DNA from: Gammaproteobacteria bacterium
Lineage (GTDB): Bacteria; Pseudomonadota; Gammaproteobacteria; QOAV01
Direction of reading: 5' to 3'
DNA length: 10,909 nt
NCBI GenBank assembly: GCA_027067235.1
Contig: JALXFQ010000428.1
Coordinates: 1 to 10,909, forward strand
Position numbers and translations under genes: made by a program. This document shows positions 1-5,981 of the stretch, one piece after another. The first letter of the stretch is position 1, and each line of letters opens with the position of its first letter. The notes beneath the pieces are model-generated. The model searched no databases, had not been told where the DNA came from, and worked only from the letters and a program-made list of their open reading frames with translations.

Positions 1-1
1 A

Positions 2-1006
2 CATACCCTGTCCGACCTGCTGTCCGACTTCCTGGTGCTGTTTGCGGTCAAGCATGGCGCAAAAGCAGCTGACGAGGACCACCCCTACGGCCACGCCCGC
101 TACGAAACCGCCGCCACCCTGGCGCTGGGCATGATGCTGATCGTGGTTGCCGCCGGCATTGCCTGGGCGGCGGGAAAACGTCTGCTGCACCCCGAACTGC
201 TGCAGCATGTGCACCATTACGCCATCTGGGCCGCCGCTGCTACCATTATCGCCAAGGAAGGCTTGTATCAGTACACCGCTGCCACCGGCCGCCGGGTTCG
301 TTCACAACTGCTCATCGCCAATGCCTGGCATCACCGCAGCGACGCCATATCCTCGGTCATGGTGCTGCTGGGCATACTCGGCAACCTGGCCGGTTATCGC
401 TGGCTTGACTCCGCCGCCGCCATCGGCGTCGCTGTCATGATCGGCTGGATGGGCTACAAGCTGGGCCGCGAGGCGCTGGAAGAGCTGGTGGACGCCGGGC
501 TGGACCCGGCAACGCTGGAAGCGATGGAAAAAATCATCCGCTCGGTGCCCGGCGTGGTGGACATGCACATGCTGCGCTCGCGCAAGTCCGCCGGACGCGT
601 CATAGCCGATGTGCATATCCAGGTCAACGGCCGCGCCAGCGTTTCAGAAGGCCACACCATCGGCGACACCGTGCGCTACCGGCTACTGCAGGCATTCCCC
701 GAATTGACCGACATTACCGTGCATATCGACCCGGAAAATGACGAAAAAACGGCTTTGCCCCGCCCCCTGCCGCTGCGCGAGGAATTCGAGAAACGCCTGC
801 ACGGCTATTTCAGAAACATCCCCGAGGCCGGGGCAATTCGCGCCATCAACCTGCATTACCTGAACGGGAAAATAGACGTGGAACTGGTCTTGCCCGTCGC
901 CATGGCGGGTGATAGCGCTGGCGAAAAACTGATTCAGCAATTCACCGAAGCGGCAAAAATCGATCCGGATATTGGCAAACTGAGCGTTCTGTTTGCCGCT
1001 GAATAG
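2..1006 (+). CDS. Cation diffusion facilitator (CDF) family metal efflux transporter, 5'-truncated
   Basis: This inner-membrane antiporter family exports divalent metals such as Zn2+, Fe2+ or Co2+ in exchange for protons. The reading frame is open from base 2, so the start, TM1 and the beginning of TM2 lie outside the window; the GTG at 35 is an internal valine, not a start. The visible 334 residues begin in TM2 with HTLSDLLSDF, followed by the family motif HPYGHARYE. TM5 carries NAWHHRSD. The two HxxxD motifs (TM2 and TM5) match the HD-HD transport site that in the family usually goes with zinc; the substrate is inference. After the membrane part comes the ferredoxin-like cytoplasmic dimerisation domain (from about VPGVVDMHML to VHIDPE). 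Then comes a further segment of about 90 residues with a similar alternating pattern, possibly a second copy of that domain. It converges with the next gene, and I see no clear terminator in the 73 bases between them. Confidence 0.93.
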   Translation, partial: HTLSDLLSDFLVLFAVKHGAKAADEDHPYGHARYETAATLALGMMLIVVAAGIAWAAGKRLLHPELLQHVHHYAIWAAAATIIAKEGLYQYTAATGRRVRSQLLIANAWHHRSDAISSVMVLLGILGNLAGYRWLDSAAAIGVAVMIGWMGYKLGREALEELVDAGLDPATLEAMEKIIRSVPGVVDMHMLRSRKSAGRVIADVHIQVNGRASVSEGHTIGDTVRYRLLQAFPELTDITVHIDPENDEKTALPRPLPLREEFEKRLHGYFRNIPEAGAIRAINLHYLNGKIDVELVLPVAMAGDSAGEKLIQQFTEAAKIDPDIGKLSVLFAAE

Positions 1007-1079
1007 CCTGGATGTTTCATGAAGGGTTCGGGCCAACCACCGCGGGCAAGGTCACCCGACAGCGGACTCAGAGGCGCGC

Positions 1080-1640
1080 TCAGAAATCGGGTTCAGCCTT
1101 CAGCGGGCCGTATGCCCACGATCCGTCCGCTTTCATGCAGCGGGTGCCGTAGGCCCGATGCGGCCGGCCGTTGAGTGTAATCATGCCGCTGTACTCGCGC
1201 GTCATCAGACAGCCGGGATTTCCGGATTCGACCACTCTGGTGGGGACATCGGACTCAATTACCGAACCGGGATAGGCGGGCGTCGAATTCGAGCCGGTCC
1301 GGTAAACAGGGGCCGGGCGATCGTACCGGTCATTGTCAGACGGGTTGATCGCATGCAGCAGCAATCCCCCCAGCAGCAAACCGGCCAGCAGCGAACCGGC
1401 ATCACCGCCATGCGCGCTATAACCCAGGCTGACGCCGGGATAGCCATAGCCGTAATGATGACCGCCATAATAAGGGTACGAACCCCAGGAATACGGATAA
1501 TCGCCGTATGGATAACCCCAGTCATCGTACCCGTTGTAACCAAGACCGTAACCGAGGCCGTAACCCACATAGCCCCCGGCAGATGCCGTTGTAGACCACA
1601 GCAAGAACGCGGCCAGAAATGTTTTCACGCGCCAGTGCAT
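1080..1640 (-). CDS. Secreted Gly/Tyr-rich protein with 17 kDa surface antigen-like C-terminus
   Basis: This is a 186-residue protein of unknown function. I chose the ATG at 1640 because it gives a clean signal peptide: a basic start (MHWRVK), a hydrophobic core, and an AxA cleavage site at TASA before residue 22. The frame stays open further upstream, but that extension would overlap the yihY end and looks non-native. Residues 22-78 are extremely rich in Gly and Tyr. Residues 79-97 form a hydrophobic Gly-spaced stretch (GSLLAGLLLGGLLL) that may be a membrane hairpin or glycine zipper. Residues 144-175 contain CLMTREY...NGRPHRAYGTRC...DGSWAYG, resembling the C-terminal part of rickettsial 17 kDa antigen-like and glycine-zipper outer-membrane proteins. 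The only two cysteines of the mature protein (144 and 168) fall in that block and could pair. No good Shine-Dalgarno is visible. It starts 43 bases after the yihY stop and is probably co-transcribed with it. An envelope location is well supported; the function is unknown. Confidence 0.75.
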   Translation of the reverse strand: MHWRVKTFLAAFLLWSTTASAGGYVGYGLGYGLGYNGYDDWGYPYGDYPYSWGSYPYYGGHHYGYGYPGVSLGYSAHGGDAGSLLAGLLLGGLLLHAINPSDNDRYDRPAPVYRTGSNSTPAYPGSVIESDVPTRVVESGNPGCLMTREYSGMITLNGRPHRAYGTRCMKADGSWAYGPLKAEPDF

Positions 1641-1683
1641 GTCGTTAGGATAGCACTCTGCGCAGAAAGTTTCCCCGGCGCTG

Positions 1684-3009
1684 TCAACCCGCCGCCAGCA
1701 AATCATGCAGGGTTCGATCATGCAGACGATCGCCCATGGCTTTCTCCAGCTCACCGACCAGCTTGTCCACCGGCTCGGGCACGCCCGATTCGCCAAATTT
1801 CACGCGGCGGCTTTCTCCGGCCGAACGTATGGCGAAAACCAGATCAGACAGCCTGATGGTGTCGATGTCCCGCCCCGGCACATAGGCCACCGGGTCAGTC
1901 GCTGTCGCCAGCAGAAAACCCTTCTCCATGAGTGCTTCGACCTGCTTCTCCACCAGCTCCGGCGGCACTTCCAGTTGTTGCGACAGATCATCGATGCCAG
2001 GCGGCGATTCGCCGTGCCAGTGACTTTTGCCAATCAGATACATGATCGCCAGACCCACGCGATCGCGCATGCGGCTGCTCAGGGCCGGCGGAATCCGCTC
2101 CAGGGTCATATGCCGCGGATTCTGGATGAAAAAAGTGATCTTTGCGCCTACCAGTACGATCAGCCAGTTCACATAAAGCCAGATCAGCACCAGTATCACC
2201 ACGGCAAAGCTGGAATAGATGGCCGCATATTTTCCCGAGCTGGCAATAAAATGGGTAAACACCCAGCCTGCTGTCTGCCACAGAACAGCAGCAATCAGGC
2301 CGCCGATCAGCGCCGGCTTCAGCCGGACATCGGTGTTGGGGATAAAGATATACAGAAAGCTGAACGCCACCCATACCAGCAGATACGGCAACAGTTTGGA
2401 AAACTCGAGATACAGGGTGCCCAGCGGCTCCACCGAAAGCAGGTACTGCACCAGACTGTTGCTGGTGACCGAGGCGGTGATGCCGATGGCGGTAAAAATC
2501 AGCACCGGACCGATCAGCACCACAGTCAGATAGGTGCTGAAGCGGCGTGAAAAATTGCGCAGCCTGTGTACATGCCAGACCGAATTGAACGCCGTCTCGA
2601 TTTTCTGCAGCATGGCGACCACGGTATACAGCAGAAACGCCATGCCCACCGCGCCCAGCACGCCGACTTTGACGTTCTGCACGAAACCGATGATATGCTG
2701 GGTAATTTCTGCGCCTTTCGGGCCCAGTGGCTCCAGCAGACTCATCAGGGTGGGCTCGATCTTGTTGTGTACGCCGAACGCCTTCAGCACGGAAAAGCTT
2801 ACCGCCAGCAGCGGCACGATGGAAAGCAGGGTTGTGTATACCAGACTGGTGACATACAGCGCCAGCTCGCCCGACACCAGCTCGCGGACGGTGACATAGA
2901 GCAGGCGCAACACCGTCAACGGCCAGCGCCTGTACCACGGCGCCTTGCTCAAGTCGTGTTTCCAGATCAGTTCAACGATGAAATGGAAAATGTCAGCGAA
3001 TGGCATCAT
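1684..3009 (-). CDS. yihY: YihY/BrkB family inner-membrane protein with C-terminal winged-helix-like domain
   Basis: This 441-residue protein belongs to the YihY (formerly 'RNase BN', UPF0761/BrkB) family; its biochemical role is not settled. Six hydrophobic segments are visible near residues 48-79, 114-136, 158-182, 206-224, 231-256 and 265-295, matching the usual family core of about 290 residues. The early motif SLVYTTLLSIVPLLAV and the late LYVNWLIVLVGAKITFF are typical. Residues about 312-400 form an added soluble tail, including DDLSQQLEVPPELVEKQVEA and then YVPGRDIDTIRLSDLVFAIR. This reads as a winged helix-turn-helix of the kind seen in Rrf2-like regulators and in long YihY homologues. 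Residues 400-441 are charged and probably helical. Two adjacent ATG codons (3009, 3006) precede PFADIF; I took the first. There is no strong Shine-Dalgarno. A sigma-70-like promoter lies about 200 bases upstream, leaving a long leader. Confidence 0.9.
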   Translation of the reverse strand: MMPFADIFHFIVELIWKHDLSKAPWYRRWPLTVLRLLYVTVRELVSGELALYVTSLVYTTLLSIVPLLAVSFSVLKAFGVHNKIEPTLMSLLEPLGPKGAEITQHIIGFVQNVKVGVLGAVGMAFLLYTVVAMLQKIETAFNSVWHVHRLRNFSRRFSTYLTVVLIGPVLIFTAIGITASVTSNSLVQYLLSVEPLGTLYLEFSKLLPYLLVWVAFSFLYIFIPNTDVRLKPALIGGLIAAVLWQTAGWVFTHFIASSGKYAAIYSSFAVVILVLIWLYVNWLIVLVGAKITFFIQNPRHMTLERIPPALSSRMRDRVGLAIMYLIGKSHWHGESPPGIDDLSQQLEVPPELVEKQVEALMEKGFLLATATDPVAYVPGRDIDTIRLSDLVFAIRSAGESRRVKFGESGVPEPVDKLVGELEKAMGDRLHDRTLHDLLAAG

Positions 3010-3083
3010 GCTGGCCCGGAAGTTTCTTGAAGGATCGGGAAATCAGAACGATTGTGGCGACGCAGTCCGGTCGACAGCCCGCC

Positions 3084-3107
3084 GAATCATGGCCATTGCC
3101 ATGATTC
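3084..3107. repeat. Perfect 10-bp inverted repeat in the yihY leader
   Basis: The arms GAATCATGGC (3084-3093) and GCCATGATTC (3098-3107) are exact reverse complements around a 4-base loop, CATT. The repeat sits about 75 bases upstream of the yihY start, inside the transcript expected from the promoter at 3219-3247, and directly before an AGGAGG on the + strand. No T-run follows on either strand, so a classical intrinsic terminator is unlikely. It could be a regulator operator or an RNA hairpin. The symmetry is certain; the role is not. Confidence 0.6.
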
Positions 3108-3124
3108 AGGAGGAACCGGTCAAA

Positions 3125-3190
3125 ATGCAACACCACAAGCAGCCTGAAACCGCACAGGATACAGTTTCCCTTTGCACAAAACGAAAGTAA
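3125..3190 (+). CDS. Possible small ORF (21 codons) behind a strong ribosome-binding site
   Basis: ATG at 3125 opens a 21-residue frame starting MQHHKQPETAQ and ending CTKRK before TAA. A full AGGAGG at 3108-3113 precedes it with 11 bases between, slightly longer than ideal but workable. The product would be hydrophilic with one Cys and a basic tail; I do not recognise it. It lies antisense to the yihY leader. A weak + strand promoter could be TTGAAG (3027-3032) with GATTGT (3050-3055), spacing 17, putting the 10-bp inverted repeat in its leader. A chance ORF is the main alternative, since only the Shine-Dalgarno supports translation. Confidence 0.25.
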   Translation: MQHHKQPETAQDTVSLCTKRK

Positions 3191-3198
3191 TTGCACAA
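3172..3198. repeat. 8-bp direct repeat downstream of the yihY promoter
   Basis: TTGCACAA appears at 3172-3179 and 3191-3198 (TTGTGCAA on the - strand), again 19 bases start to start. The copies lie just downstream of the predicted yihY transcription start, where a repressor could act. The spacing does not fit a sigma-54 -24/-12 promoter. Confidence 0.4.
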
Positions 3199-3218
3199 GC
3201 CATGGATCATACAACATC

Positions 3219-3247
3219 ATTATATGAAACACGTCCGCCTTTATGAA
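3219..3247 (-). promoter_or_regulatory. Sigma-70-like promoter facing yihY
   Basis: Read on the - strand, TTCATA (3242-3247, 4 of 6 matches to the -35 consensus) and TATAAT (3219-3224, perfect -10) are separated by exactly 17 bases. The region is AT-rich and has the right orientation for yihY and the small secreted protein gene. The expected start near 3212 would give a leader of about 200 bases. Both elements are embedded in copies of the 9-base direct repeat described separately. Confidence 0.6.
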
Positions 3248-3250
3248 ACA
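3223..3250 (-). repeat. 9-bp direct repeat overlapping the yihY promoter elements
   Basis: TGTTTCATA occurs twice on the - strand, at 3250-3242 and 3231-3223, 19 bases start to start. The first copy contains the -35 hexamer and the second runs into the -10 hexamer. Tandem sites in such a position could bind a regulator, or may simply reflect two AT-rich promoter hexamers with similar flanks. Confidence 0.45.
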
Positions 3251-3345
3251 GCCGGGCGGGTGGCTGGTAACAGAGGTCGCCGCCGGTGACAAACGACTCG
3301 CGCCCCTGCTTCTGGCCGGCGGCCGGCGCAGCCGCAGGCAGCACG

Positions 3346-3367
3346 GGCCCGCTGACCGATAGCGGCC
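3346..3367 (-). terminator. Imperfect hairpin after uroD, weak terminator candidate
   Basis: Fourteen bases beyond the uroD stop, GGCCGCT and AGCGGGCC on the - strand can pair around a 7-base loop with one bulged base. There is no T-run after it, so it would not be a strong intrinsic terminator. It is the only hairpin I see between the uroD stop and the yihY promoter. Confidence 0.2.
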
Positions 3368-3380
3368 ACGTGCCAGCTTT

Positions 3381-4436
3381 TCAGGCGGCGCTGAACTCGT
3401 GCACGGCATCCACCAGCACTTTCATTTTTTCCGGATCCACTTCCGGATGAATACCGTGACCAAGATTGAACACATGGCCCGGCTCGCCGGCATAAACGCC
3501 GAGTATATCCTTGACTTCCTGGCGAATACGCTCGTTGGAGGCGTACAGCAGCGCCGGGTCCATATTACCCTGCAGCGCCACGCGCTCGCCCACGCGTTCT
3601 CTCGCCGCTGCCAGATCAGTGGTCCAGTCCAGGCCCAGCGCATCGCAACCGGTATCGGCAATATGCTCCAGACATTGCCCGCCGCGCTTGGTAAACAGGA
3701 TCACCGGCACTGCCCGGCCCTCGTTTTCGCACTTCAGGCCCCTGACGATCTGATCCATGTATTTCAGCGAAAACTCGCGGTAGTCGCGGGGGGAAAGCTC
3801 GCCGCCCCAGGTGTCGAAAATCTGTATCGCCTGCGCGCCCGCGGCAATCTGCGCATTGAGATAATCAATTACAGCCCGCGCAGTCACGTCCAGCAGCTTG
3901 TGCATCAGGTCGGGGCGGTCAAACATCATGGCCTTGACAATACTGTAATTCTTGCTCGAGCCGCCTTCCACCATATAGGTCGCCAGGGTCCACGGGCTGC
4001 CGGAAAAACCGATCAGCGGCACGCGGCCGGCAATGGCCTTGCGCGTCACGCGAATGGCGTCCATCACATAGCCCAGACTGTCTTCGGCATCGGGTACGAA
4101 CAGTCTGTTGACATCGTCCTCGGTGCGTACCGGGCGCTCGAAACGCGGCCCCTCGCCCTCGGAAAAATACAGGCCCAGACCCATGGCATCGGGCACGGTG
4201 AGAATGTCGGAAAAAATAATCGCTGCATCCAGCTCGAACCGGTCAATGGGCTGCAGGGTCACCTCGCAGGCCAGTTCCGGATTTTTGCACAGATTGAGAA
4301 AACTGCCGGCTTTGGCGCGGGTGGCGCGATATTCTGGCAGATAGCGTCCGGCCTGGCGCATGACCCAGATGGGCGTGGCGTCAACCGGCTGGCGCGCCAG
4401 CGCCTTCAGAAAGCGGTCGTTTTTCAATATGGACAA
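3381..4436 (-). CDS. hemE: Uroporphyrinogen decarboxylase
   Basis: UroD removes four acetate carboxyls from uroporphyrinogen III to give coproporphyrinogen III in cytosolic heme biosynthesis, without a cofactor. I place the start at the TTG at 4436. It gives a 351-residue protein beginning SILKNDRFLKAL, which aligns with the family N-terminus (E. coli HemE is about 354 residues). It also sits 8 bases after a GGAGG. The upstream in-frame extension to 4607 overlaps gltD and is not conserved in look. Visible landmarks are signature one, PIWVMRQAGR (22-31), the catalytic Asp in IIFSDI (Asp77), signature two, GFSGSPWTLATYMVEGG (143-159, with substrate-contacting Tyr154), and the late His in NLGHGIHPE (His327). 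The protein looks complete and functional. It follows gltD by 83 bases on the same strand, so it is probably read from the gltBD transcript, though two hairpins in the gap may tune its expression. Confidence 0.96.
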   Translation of the reverse strand: MSILKNDRFLKALARQPVDATPIWVMRQAGRYLPEYRATRAKAGSFLNLCKNPELACEVTLQPIDRFELDAAIIFSDILTVPDAMGLGLYFSEGEGPRFERPVRTEDDVNRLFVPDAEDSLGYVMDAIRVTRKAIAGRVPLIGFSGSPWTLATYMVEGGSSKNYSIVKAMMFDRPDLMHKLLDVTARAVIDYLNAQIAAGAQAIQIFDTWGGELSPRDYREFSLKYMDQIVRGLKCENEGRAVPVILFTKRGGQCLEHIADTGCDALGLDWTTDLAAARERVGERVALQGNMDPALLYASNERIRQEVKDILGVYAGEPGHVFNLGHGIHPEVDPEKMKVLVDAVHEFSAA

Positions 4437-4444
4437 TGTATTTT

Positions 4445-4449
4445 CCTCC
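4445..4449 (-). promoter_or_regulatory. Shine-Dalgarno that fixes the uroD TTG start
   Basis: GGAGG on the - strand lies 8 bases before TTG at 4436. No ATG or GTG in a comparable position would preserve the conserved N-terminus, so this site decides in favour of the TTG start. Confidence 0.75.
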
Positions 4450-4455
4450 GTAGCA

Positions 4456-4508
4456 GCGGATTCATCCGCCGGCTGATATCGAACAGAACCACGGTGGGCG
4501 ACCCGCCC
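4456..4508 (-). other. Two small hairpins in the gltD-uroD gap
   Basis: GCGGAT and ATCCGC (4456-4469, perfect 6-base arms around 2 bases, realistically a 5-bp stem with a 4-base loop) lie just upstream of the uroD Shine-Dalgarno. GGGCG and CGCCC (4496-4508, 3-base loop) lie just after the gltD stop. Neither has a T-run. They could affect mRNA processing or partial termination between gltD and uroD. Arms this short arise easily in GC-rich DNA. Confidence 0.3.
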
Positions 4509-4519
4509 GGGAAAGTCGA

Positions 4520-5980
4520 TCAGTTCTCGTATTTCGGCAGGCTGGTTTCGCCCATCAGGTATTCGTCGATCTCGGCGGCGCAGGCGCGGCCCTCGCGTAT
4601 GGCCCACACGACCAGACTCTGGCCCCGGCGCATGTCGCCGGCCGCGAACACTTTGTCGATGGACGTGCGATAGGCTTTTTCGCCATCGGTATCACCCCTG
4701 ACGTTGCCGCGCCCGTCCAGCTCCACGCCCAGTTCCTCCAGCATGCCTTCGTGCACCGGATGCACAAAACCCATGGCCAGCGTCACCAGATCGGCGGGGA
4801 TTTCAGACTCGGAGCCGGGAATTTCGGACATTTTCCAGTTGCCGTTGTCGTCCCTGTCCCACTGCACCTTGACCAGCCTGATGGCTTTGACGTTGCCGAT
4901 TTCGTCGCCAATAAATTCTTTCGCGGTGGTTTCATACACGCGCGTCGCGCCCTCTTCCTGCGAAGTGGAAATACGCAGCTTGTTGGGCCAGTCCGGCCAG
5001 GTCACCAGCTTGTCTTCCTTTATCGGCGGCTCGGGCATGATCTCGATCTGGGTCACCGATCTGGCGCCGTGGCGATTGGACGTACCCACGCAGTCGGAGC
5101 CGGTGTCGCCGCCGCCGATGACCACTACATGCTTGTCGGTGGCCCAGATCACATCGTCCCTGTCATGCACGCCCTGCACCCATTTGGTGTTGGCCTTGAG
5201 AAAATCCATGGCGAAATGGATGCCGTTCAGATCGCGCCCCGGGATCGGCAGATCGCGCGGCTGCTCGGAGCCGCCGGTCAGCGCCACGGCGTCGTAATCC
5301 TTGAGTAATTCACTGGCCTTGATGTCCACACCGATATGCGTATCCGGTTGAAATGTCACGCCTTCCGCTGCCATTTGCTGCATGCGCCGGTCGATGATTT
5401 TCTTGTTCAGCTTGAAGTCGGGAATGCCGAAGCGCAGCAAGCCGCCAATGCGTGATTCCTTTTCGAACAGGGTCACGTCATGCCCGGCGCGCGCCAGTTG
5501 CTGGGCGCAGGCCATGCCAGCCGGGCCGGAACCCACCACTGCCACTTTCCTGCCGGTTTTATGCGCCGCCGGCAGCGGCTCTATCCAGCCTTCCTCGAAG
5601 CCTTTGTCCACTATGGCGCATTCGATGGTCTTGATGGTGACCGGCGCATCTTCCAGATTCAGGGTACAGGATTCCTGACACGGCGCCGGACAGATGCGCC
5701 CGGTAAATTCCGGGAAATTGTTGGTCAGGTGCAGCTCATCCAGCGCCTCGCGCCATTCGGCCTTGTACACCAGATCATTCCAGTCCGGTATCAGATTGTT
5801 CACCGGACAGCCGCCGTGACAGAACGGTATGCCGCAATCCATGCAGCGCGCGCCCTGGCGCGACAGCTCCTGCTCGTCCAGCGGTATGACAAACTCGTCG
5901 TAAGACTTTACCCGTTGCTCCACCGGCGCATAGCCGCGGTCGTGGCGCTCGAATTCCTTGAATCCAGTCGGCTTGCCCAT
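4520..5980 (-). CDS. gltD: Glutamate synthase (NADPH) small (beta) subunit
   Basis: GltD takes electrons from NADPH through FAD and 4Fe-4S clusters and passes them to GltB for reductive glutamate synthesis; it is cytosolic. The protein is 486 residues, normal for the family. The N-terminal iron-sulfur region has CMDCGIPFCHGGCPV (Cys46, 49, 54, 58) and ICPAPCQESC (Cys97, 101, 105). The FAD Rossmann motif AVVGSGPAG is at 147-155, and the NADPH motif VVIGGGDTG is at about 286-294. The C-terminal FAD-contacting stretch FAAGDMRRGQSLVVWAI is at 445-461. All expected motifs are intact. The ATG at 5980 is one base past the gltB stop (TGATATG), with an AGAGG inside the gltB 3' end about 9 bases before it, so translation is probably coupled. 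Confidence 0.97.
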   Translation of the reverse strand: MGKPTGFKEFERHDRGYAPVEQRVKSYDEFVIPLDEQELSRQGARCMDCGIPFCHGGCPVNNLIPDWNDLVYKAEWREALDELHLTNNFPEFTGRICPAPCQESCTLNLEDAPVTIKTIECAIVDKGFEEGWIEPLPAAHKTGRKVAVVGSGPAGMACAQQLARAGHDVTLFEKESRIGGLLRFGIPDFKLNKKIIDRRMQQMAAEGVTFQPDTHIGVDIKASELLKDYDAVALTGGSEQPRDLPIPGRDLNGIHFAMDFLKANTKWVQGVHDRDDVIWATDKHVVVIGGGDTGSDCVGTSNRHGARSVTQIEIMPEPPIKEDKLVTWPDWPNKLRISTSQEEGATRVYETTAKEFIGDEIGNVKAIRLVKVQWDRDDNGNWKMSEIPGSESEIPADLVTLAMGFVHPVHEGMLEELGVELDGRGNVRGDTDGEKAYRTSIDKVFAAGDMRRGQSLVVWAIREGRACAAEIDEYLMGETSLPKYEN

Positions 5981-5981
5981 A

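Larger units (their letters stand above)
3010..3380. other. Intergenic region between uroD and yihY with promoter, repeats and a small ORF
   Basis: This stretch of 371 bases has no conventional gene. Bases 3121-3240 are clearly AT-richer (about 43% GC by my count) than the coding flanks, as expected for a control region. It holds a probable - strand promoter for yihY, direct repeats, a perfect inverted repeat and a short + strand ORF, each listed separately. The part from 3250 to 3380, just after uroD, is GC-rich and holds only one imperfect hairpin. An open - strand frame across most of the region (2993-3409) has Cys/Arg/Ser-rich low-complexity content and overlaps both flanking genes, so I do not call it. 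Confidence 0.7.

Noticed and set aside
1007..1079. Bidirectional terminator between the converging CDF and secreted-protein genes
   Set aside because: I found only an 8-base palindrome (TTCATGAA, 1016-1023) and no GC-rich stem followed by T residues.
1158..1856. 232-residue + strand frame opposite the secreted protein gene
   Set aside because: It is the shadow of a Gly/Tyr-rich coding sequence, giving Ile/Thr/Val/Arg-rich low-complexity content, and it spans the ends of two genes.
3172..3198. Possible sigma-54 promoter from the two GCAC/TTGCA-like elements
   Set aside because: The GC elements are 19 bases apart, not the fixed spacing required for -24/-12 recognition.
3224..3289. 22-codon + strand ORF beginning MKHVRLYETAG
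   Set aside because: There is no Shine-Dalgarno before its ATG, and the start lies inside the - strand promoter repeat.
2993..3409. 138-residue - strand frame covering the uroD-yihY gap
   Set aside because: It overlaps the uroD end and yihY start, has no plausible start signal, has biased Arg/Ser/Pro/Cys content, and runs through the probable promoter.
4437..4607. N-terminal extension of uroD to an upstream start
   Set aside because: It would overlap the gltD end, adds an Arg-rich segment unlike the family, and ignores the well-placed GGAGG-TTG.
3399..4673. 424-residue + strand open frame opposite uroD
   Set aside because: Same codon-register shadow effect; uroD on the other strand has all family signatures.
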